Source of the DNA: Myxococcales bacterium
Lineage (GTDB): Bacteria > Myxococcota_C > UBA6777
Length of the DNA: 11,036 nt
Direction of reading: 5' to 3'
Assembly (NCBI GenBank): GCA_027005175.1
Contig: JALTMC010000134.1
Location: 14,118 to 25,153 of the forward strand
The translations under genes and the position numbers were made by a program. Under the pieces are notes generated by a model that ran no database searches, was not told the origin of the DNA, and was given only the letters and a program-made list of their open reading frames with translations. Shown in pieces: positions 6,651 to 11,036 of the stretch. Position 1 is the stretch's first letter. The number at the start of each line of letters is the position of its first letter.

Positions 6651-6971
6651 ATGAATAGAATCATTCAAAGCATTGGGTTGACATGGCTATTCTTCTTCTT
6701 GCTTCTTTTGTCTGTCGCCGAAGCCCATAACACGGTAAAGAAAAACAAGAAGCAATCGATCGCACAGAGGATGCAAACCAAACAGAAAGTCAAAAAACTA
6801 CAAAACAAGATTCTAAAACTACAAGAGAAGTATATTAAGGCGTATAACAAGTATAGAAGGTATCATACGTTGTGGATCATGGAAAAGTTAAAGTGTGATC
6901 CCAAGTTCTTGAAGGATTACAAACGAATGAAGTCTGCTCCGGATATGTATCGTGCATACCATTCCCGATAG
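6651..6971 (+). CDS. Small exported lysine-rich helical protein (106 aa), function unknown
   Basis: Not recognised. The ATG at 6651 has AGAGGAAG just upstream and begins a signal peptide: MNRIIQ, a long hydrophobic run of W/F/L, then SVAEA before HN (cleavage near residue 25). A start at 6609 would push the signal inside. The mature 80 residues are rich in Lys, Gln and Tyr. Residues 36-68 look strongly helical, possibly a short coiled coil (MQTKQKVKKLQNKILKLQ), followed by a Tyr-rich segment (YIKAYNKYRRYH). There is a single cysteine (C82). It shares only general style (export, strong positive charge, helices) with the Arg-rich repeat protein at 2201-2806; I see no sequence homology. It ends 33 bases before the PilB-like gene on the same strand, so the two may be cotranscribed. 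Confidence 0.75.
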   Translation: MNRIIQSIGLTWLFFFLLLLSVAEAHNTVKKNKKQSIAQRMQTKQKVKKLQNKILKLQEKYIKAYNKYRRYHTLWIMEKLKCDPKFLKDYKRMKSAPDMYRAYHSR

Positions 6972-7004
6972 ACAGACTTCCCCTAGCGTGAGAGAGCACT
7001 AAGC

Positions 7005-9386
7005 TTGTTCGAACATAGAATGAAAGTTACAGTCGGGTTTGTGCAAGGAGAAAAAGTAACGGGAGTGCTAGGAGTCTTCTCCCCTCAAAACCCAGAATTG
7101 ACAATTGAGGTAGAACAGGCAGAAGGAGGGGAGAGTTGTATTCTTTCGATGCAAGTTGAGACGAAAGATGTGGTGTTTCTTGGTTTTCATAAGCAAGGCG
7201 AGGAAGCCTCAGAGATCCAGCCTCCAGAGGGGGCAAGACCTGTGAAACTCTATACCACAGGGAACCAACTTTTTTGGATAAAAACCCATCTATCTCTGCT
7301 GAAACACCCGATCGGATTTTATGCATTTCCATTGGAGGCAAGTAAGAGCCTCTTTTCCCATATCTACTTTTTTTCACATAGTGTTCGTCAGCGTGAAAAA
7401 GCCGAACATATCGGAGATTTATTACGAAAAGACAATCAAATCACGACCCAAGAATTACAAAAGGGATTGCTTGTACAAGAGGAACTCCGGCAGACGCGAA
7501 TCGGTGAGGTCTTGGTGGAGCATGACGTTGTATCATCTCTCTCTTTGGAAGAGGCTGTCGAACTCCAGAAGCATAGGCGAATGCGTTTAGGAGAACTTTT
7601 ATTACAAGCAAGCCTCATCTCTGAAGAAGAACTTGCTCGGGCGTTAGATGAACAAAAAGAACGCAAAGAAAAGCGTTTAGGGGAGATCCTTATTGATCTC
7701 GGAATTCTTAAAGAAGAAACGCTATACCTGACTTTAGCAGAGAAGTTTTATCTGCCTTACGTTGATCTCAAGGGTTATCCTATCGAATTTGAAGCAGCGC
7801 AAGAAGTTGATCTTAAGTGGCTAAAAGCCTATCAGTTTCTTCCTCTATCCTCGACTCATCAAGTGATGACGATCGCCATCTCCGATCCTCTCAATTGGAA
7901 CCTCGTTGATTTATTACGCTTCCACTTGGGGAAAGAAATTCGCGAAGTGATTGTCCGTCCATCCCAGCTTCAAAAATTTATTGAAGATACTCTTTTTCTT
8001 ATCGAGCAGGAAAAAGAAAAAAAAGGGAATAAGGAGGATGCGAAAGATCTCGCGACACAAGAAGTATACGTGATATTGGAAGAAATTAAGACGAAAAAAG
8101 AGGAAGAAAAAGGGAAGTCGGAGCGTGACGAAGTAGAAGAGGCTAAGGGACTAGGGATGGTCACTATAAGTTCCAATGATCCCCCCATTACCAAACTTGC
8201 GAATCAAATTATTGTGGACGCCTTTGAAAGTAACGCATCCGATATTCACATTGAACCATATGGTGAAGCCGATCTTTGTCGTATACGTTTTCGAATTGAC
8301 GGGAAGTGTTTTCTGTACAAAGAAGTGCCATCAAACCTATGGCGTAATCTCGTAACACGTTACAAGGTGATGGCCCAACTGGATATCGCAGAGCGAAGGC
8401 TTCCACAAGATGGCAAGATACGGCTGCAGTTAGAGGAGCGAATCCTCGAATTACGAGTAGCCACTCTCCCCACAACGAATAAGAATGAAGATGTTGTCAT
8501 GCGATTACTTGCTGCCTCCAAACCTCTTAGCCTAGAGGAACTGGGGCTCGCTCCTCGTAACAGTCGAGAGGTCAAGAGAATCATTGAAATGCCACATGGA
8601 TTGATCTTATGCGTGGGACCCACCGGCTCAGGAAAAACAACGACTCTTCACTCTCTTCTCGGACATATCAACCGTGTTGATAAAAAAATCTGGACAGCAG
8701 AAGACCCTGTAGAGATTACCCAAAAGGGTTTGCGTCAAGTGCAAGTCAATGCAAATATTGGAATGACCTTTGCGAAAGCGATGCGTGCCTTTCTTCGCGC
8801 AGATCCCGATGTTATCATGGTAGGGGAGATGCGTGATCATGAGACAGCCCATACAGGGATTGAAGCTTCCTTGACAGGCCACCTTGTGCTCTCGACTCTT
8901 CATACAAACTCATCGTACGAAACGATATCTCGGTTACTTGATATGGGGTTGGACCCATTTAGCTTTGCTGATTCCCTATTAGGGATTCTGGCCCAACGTT
9001 TAGCCCGAAGGCTTTGCTCGGCTTGTAAGGGCTCATATCACCCAACGTTGGAAGAATACGAGCATCTTGTCGATCGTTATGGCAGAGATTTATGGGAAAA
9101 GAAGAAAATGCCGTCCTACAACAAAGATTTCCAACTTTCGCGAGCACCAGGGTGCCCGGCTTGTCGAAACACTGGATATCGTGGACGGCTAGGACTTCAT
9201 GAACTATTAATCGGAGATACGGAAGCCATACGTAATGCTATCGAAAATAAGGTTCATGTGTCTGAAATACGTAGACTTTCCATTCAAGGAGGAATGACGA
9301 CCCTGCTACAAGATGGCATCGAAAAAGTACTTAAGGGCTCTACGGACATCAAGCAGGTTCTGTCTGTCTGTGGTTCACCAGATTGA
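7005..9386 (+). CDS. PilB/GspE-family ATPase with N-terminal accessory domain and four MshEN-type motifs
   Basis: This hexameric cytoplasmic ATPase family powers type IV pilus extension or type II secretion. The protein has 793 residues from TTG 7005, which has GAGAGAG at good distance; ATG at 7020 (residue 6) is the alternative and lacks an obvious ribosome-binding site. Residues 6-65 form a small beta-rich domain resembling DUF6982, which I recall from deltaproteobacteria. Residues 135-245 carry four MshEN-type units, beginning HIGDLL (135), RIGEVL (165), RLGELL (194) and RLGEIL (224). A charged linker (~333-382) leads to the ATPase core: ASDIHIEP (411-418), RLPQDG (465-470), Walker A GPTGSGKT (538-545), Asp box (566-570), Walker B DVIMVGEMRD (602-611), His box HLVLSTLHTN (626-635) and a zinc-binding CX2C pair (671/674, 717/720). 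No other pilus or secretion gene is in the window, so PilB versus GspE is open. Confidence 0.93.
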   Translation: MFEHRMKVTVGFVQGEKVTGVLGVFSPQNPELTIEVEQAEGGESCILSMQVETKDVVFLGFHKQGEEASEIQPPEGARPVKLYTTGNQLFWIKTHLSLLKHPIGFYAFPLEASKSLFSHIYFFSHSVRQREKAEHIGDLLRKDNQITTQELQKGLLVQEELRQTRIGEVLVEHDVVSSLSLEEAVELQKHRRMRLGELLLQASLISEEELARALDEQKERKEKRLGEILIDLGILKEETLYLTLAEKFYLPYVDLKGYPIEFEAAQEVDLKWLKAYQFLPLSSTHQVMTIAISDPLNWNLVDLLRFHLGKEIREVIVRPSQLQKFIEDTLFLIEQEKEKKGNKEDAKDLATQEVYVILEEIKTKKEEEKGKSERDEVEEAKGLGMVTISSNDPPITKLANQIIVDAFESNASDIHIEPYGEADLCRIRFRIDGKCFLYKEVPSNLWRNLVTRYKVMAQLDIAERRLPQDGKIRLQLEERILELRVATLPTTNKNEDVVMRLLAASKPLSLEELGLAPRNSREVKRIIEMPHGLILCVGPTGSGKTTTLHSLLGHINRVDKKIWTAEDPVEITQKGLRQVQVNANIGMTFAKAMRAFLRADPDVIMVGEMRDHETAHTGIEASLTGHLVLSTLHTNSSYETISRLLDMGLDPFSFADSLLGILAQRLARRLCSACKGSYHPTLEEYEHLVDRYGRDLWEKKKMPSYNKDFQLSRAPGCPACRNTGYRGRLGLHELLIGDTEAIRNAIENKVHVSEIRRLSIQGGMTTLLQDGIEKVLKGSTDIKQVLSVCGSPD

Positions 9387-9445
9387 CTTCAATAGGCTGT
9401 AACGAACAAGGCAAGAAAGTAAGTGGTTTCAAAACGGAATGGAGC

Positions 9446-10060
9446 TTAGTTTACTTTCAACCTTCGAAGATTTGCTTTCAACCTTCGAAGGAGAGGCTTG
9501 GGGGAAAGAAGCCTAATATGACCATGCTGGACGGAGTTAGGGTTGGAAGAGGAAGGAAGAAGAAGTTTGGAGCGATCTTGAATCAGCCAATTCCTATTCT
9601 TGTACCGAACATAATGTAGAAGGCCCTGTGACAAACCAACAATACGGTGAAGCGGTTGTGACTTGGACTTGGCATGACTGGTATGGAGAAAAAGCAGGAC
9701 GCGACGGGTGGGTTGCAGCAGTTGAACCCCAGAAACACGCATCGCGAACTCTCCAACCCTTCCGCCAAGTTGCTCTACCGCTACAAACTTTGTCCGGCAT
9801 TTTCCTTTCAAACAGGAGCGCACTTGCACCTGGGAGACGGTGTAGATCACTCGATTCTTCCAGTAGGACGTTTGGGCCGAGACCTTACCTTCAACAATCA
9901 AACTCGCTTGTTTTTGTAGCTCTGATAGATTCATCGGTTTCACAATATGAGCTCGACCTGAAGAGGGCCATAGAACAACAAGCAAAGAGATGATAAAAGA
10001 GCCCATACAGAGCTGCCGGATGGGAAAAACCGAGATACGGGTGAAAGGGAAGAGATTCAT
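9446..10060 (-). CDS. Exported protein of unknown function (204 aa)
   Basis: The start at 10060 has AGGAG at 10068-10072 with seven bases between; the earlier in-frame ATG at 10066 would leave only one. A long N-region is followed by a hydrophobic segment (about 20-33) and PSSGRA before HIVKP, giving cleavage near residue 37. The mature domain opens with MNLSELQKQASLIVEGKV (43-60), then strands YTVSQVQVRSCLKGK, VEQLGGRVGEFAMRVSGV (95-112), VLLFLH (121-126) and VGLSQGLLHY (141-150). I recall this pattern (sorting phrase 'LIVEGKV', 'QLGG.VG...RVSG', 'GLSQG') from uncharacterised secreted proteins of Myxococcota; no function is known to me. The C-terminus is basic and ends in a duplicated seven-residue unit, LRRLKAN LRRLKVN. 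The gene converges on the PilB-like gene with a 59-base gap and no clear terminator. Confidence 0.8.
   Translation of the reverse strand: MNLFPFTRISVFPIRQLCMGSFIISLLVVLWPSSGRAHIVKPMNLSELQKQASLIVEGKVSAQTSYWKNRVIYTVSQVQVRSCLKGKCRTKFVAVEQLGGRVGEFAMRVSGVQLLQPTRRVLLFLHTSHAKSKSQPLHRIVGLSQGLLHYVRYKNRNWLIQDRSKLLLPSSSNPNSVQHGHIRLLSPKPLLRRLKANLRRLKVN
9454..9490 (-). repeat. Short tandem repeat encoding the duplicated C-terminal heptapeptide
   Basis: CTTTCAACCTTCGAAG occurs at 9454-9469 and again at 9475-9490, a 21-base period and hence exactly seven codons. In the minus-strand gene it yields LRRLKAN followed by LRRLKVN. In-frame slippage is the simplest origin. Confidence 0.8.
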
Positions 10061-10124
10061 GATCATACTCCTACGAAGGATACACCTAGGATATCTAGTT
10101 TGAATAATGGAAGGGTGACACACA

Positions 10125-10184
10125 CTTCTCAAGGACGAGACTCTCCCTACAAAAGCGAGTAGGGAGAGTCTCGTCCTTGAGAAG
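10125..10184. repeat. Perfect 26-bp inverted repeat with an 8-base loop
   Basis: The arms 10125-10150 and 10159-10184 are exactly complementary over 26 bases around the loop AAAAGCGA. The right arm ends ten bases from the stop codon of the DUF6812-like gene (10195), so on the minus strand the structure forms just after translation ends. It is twice as long as a usual intrinsic terminator stem and lacks a T tract on either side. It could end or protect the 3' end of the PilZ/DUF6812 transcript, or mark an inserted repeat element. Confidence 0.9.
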
Positions 10185-10194
10185 ACAAGGATGG

Positions 10195-10578
10195 CTAGTC
10201 GCGGTGTAATTCAAAGATCATTTCAATGCGCTTTTTGTTGATGGTCAAAACGTTATAAATATGATGTTCTCCTTCAACCGTTGCATCTGTGAGAATCAAA
10301 AAAGGCCGATCTTCGTTGATTACATCACTCGTGCGGCCATCGGGCCAGACAACATGACAGTCTCCAATACAGCAGGACCCATCGAGCATACGAACTTTGA
10401 CACGTACACTTTTCTTGCGAACGAAGCTTGAGTGATAACTGCGATCCTCCTTTTCTTTCGGCGTATATTTGCTGAGTTGTTCTAACATCTCATCTGTCCG
10501 ACTTCCTGGTTTGGCTTGCAAACGTTCTGTCTTGGAAAGAAAGTCTTGACCGTTTACTCTTTGTGTATTTTCTCTCAT
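10195..10578 (-). CDS. DUF6812-like small protein (127 aa)
   Basis: The start at 10578 has AGGAGAG at 10583-10589. There is no signal peptide or membrane segment, so the protein is probably cytosolic. The first ~50 residues are charged and likely flexible. The conserved part (about 54-124) is beta-rich: KSVRVKVRML, GDCHVVWPDGRTSDVIN (72-88), RPFLILTDATV (91-101), YNVLTINKKRIEMIFEL (108-124). This order, with the 'R.SDVLN', 'F..LTDA' and 'NK..I' elements, resembles from memory the DUF6812 family, whose function is not known to me. It lies 65 bases downstream of the PilZ gene on the same strand, suggesting one transcript ending at the long hairpin. The family call is moderate; a role in c-di-GMP signalling is only suggested by the neighbour. 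Confidence 0.7.
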   Translation of the reverse strand: MRENTQRVNGQDFLSKTERLQAKPGSRTDEMLEQLSKYTPKEKEDRSYHSSFVRKKSVRVKVRMLDGSCCIGDCHVVWPDGRTSDVINEDRPFLILTDATVEGEHHIYNVLTINKKRIEMIFELHRD

Positions 10579-10643
10579 CGAACTCTCCTACTCGCTCAGG
10601 TGATGGAAGAAACGCTCTGATTCTACGATACAAAAAAGATTGT

Positions 10644-11036
10644 CTAGGGCATGAATAGTGCGCCAGCCATCTCGATTGTAGAGTTTATTGCGACTTGGTC
10701 CTCGGGGGAAAGATTGGTGAATTTACAACCGAATCCAGGGGAGATGTGGGGGCTGTTCGGAGAATGCTCGCGTATCCACGTCACCTCTCCCACTACCTCT
10801 ATAACGGTATGATTGGGCAAGGTAAAGCTCAACTGAAACTGCTCTCCCAGACTGGGCTGCATTGCATATGTCGCAATAAACAAGCCACCTTCACTGATAT
10901 TTTCAGAGAATCCTGTAAAAAATGAATGCTCCGTTTCACTGAAGCTTACAACCGTTCCCAGAACCAAACGAGGGTGCTTTCTCTGATTCACCGATGGCTT
11001 GTCTGCTGTGTGAGCATTAAATAAAGCCAGTAATTC
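10644..11036 (-). CDS. PilZ-domain protein, TIGR02266-like (5' end outside window)
   Basis: PilZ domains bind cyclic di-GMP through an RxxxR motif and a D/NxSxxG motif. Both are visible: RKHPR and, about 22 residues later, NISEGG. The remaining strands (GEQFQLSFTLP, VVGEVTWIRE, GFGCKFTNLS) match the single-domain PilZ proteins described in Myxococcus (TIGR02266). The frame stays open to the window edge, giving 130 visible residues. A GTG at 10991 could be a start but has no ribosome-binding site, and the preceding codons (ELLALFNAHTADKPS) read as real protein, so I take the gene as continuing beyond the window. It is the upstream member of a likely two-gene transcript with the DUF6812-like gene. 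Its effector target cannot be read from here. Confidence 0.85.
   Translation of the reverse strand, partial: ELLALFNAHTADKPSVNQRKHPRLVLGTVVSFSETEHSFFTGFSENISEGGLFIATYAMQPSLGEQFQLSFTLPNHTVIEVVGEVTWIREHSPNSPHISPGFGCKFTNLSPEDQVAINSTIEMAGALFMP

Noticed and set aside
10125-10184. Insertion-sequence terminal inverted repeats
   Set aside because: Only eight bases separate the arms and no transposase is nearby, so it is not an intact element by itself.
1-11036. A complete antiphage defence or toxin-antitoxin system
   Set aside because: No nuclease, toxin, restriction, reverse transcriptase or paired antitoxin signature was found. The small exported proteins have signal peptides rather than antitoxin features.

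Overview
This window reads as chromosomal DNA of moderate GC from a Gram-negative-type bacterium. A deltaproteobacterial (Myxococcota-like) origin is suggested by three things together: a single PilZ domain of the Myxococcus TIGR02266 style, a PilB/GspE ATPase with an extra N-terminal domain of a kind I recall from deltaproteobacteria, and a small DUF6812-like protein. This lineage call is inference; no rRNA or taxonomic marker gene is present. There is no tRNA, CRISPR array, transposase or phage gene.

Left part (1-4305), all on the minus strand. A partial rarA gene (1-2084) encodes a RarA/MgsA replication-fork ATPase fused to a C-terminal methyltransferase-like domain. Upstream of it, behind an intrinsic terminator, lies a gene for an exported, very arginine-rich protein built from two 82-residue repeats with four cysteines each. 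Next is a complete M20D metallo-amidohydrolase, whose last codons lie in a 43-bp sequence copied again 72 bp away.

Middle (4306-7004), plus strand. A 738-bp gene-free stretch carries a 38-bp perfect direct repeat and a strong terminator-like hairpin. It leads to an exported GH46/lysozyme-superfamily-like protein (5044-5976). A second gene-poor stretch (5977-6650) holds what look like the 3' ends of two lost genes meeting tail to tail. Then comes a small exported lysine-rich protein (6651-6971).

Right part. The largest complete gene (7005-9386, plus) is a PilB/GspE-type secretion or pilus ATPase with an N-terminal accessory domain and four tandem MshEN-type motifs, a known c-di-GMP-binding architecture. 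Convergent to it is an exported 204-residue protein of unknown function. Beyond a perfect 26-bp inverted repeat, a minus-strand pair encodes a DUF6812-like protein and a PilZ protein that is cut by the window edge.

Two themes stand out. First, c-di-GMP: an MshEN ATPase and a PilZ protein lie within about 1.3 kb of each other. Second, four separate genes encode exported proteins of 106-310 residues, three of them strongly basic and with no confident function. I do not see a complete known defence or mobile system.
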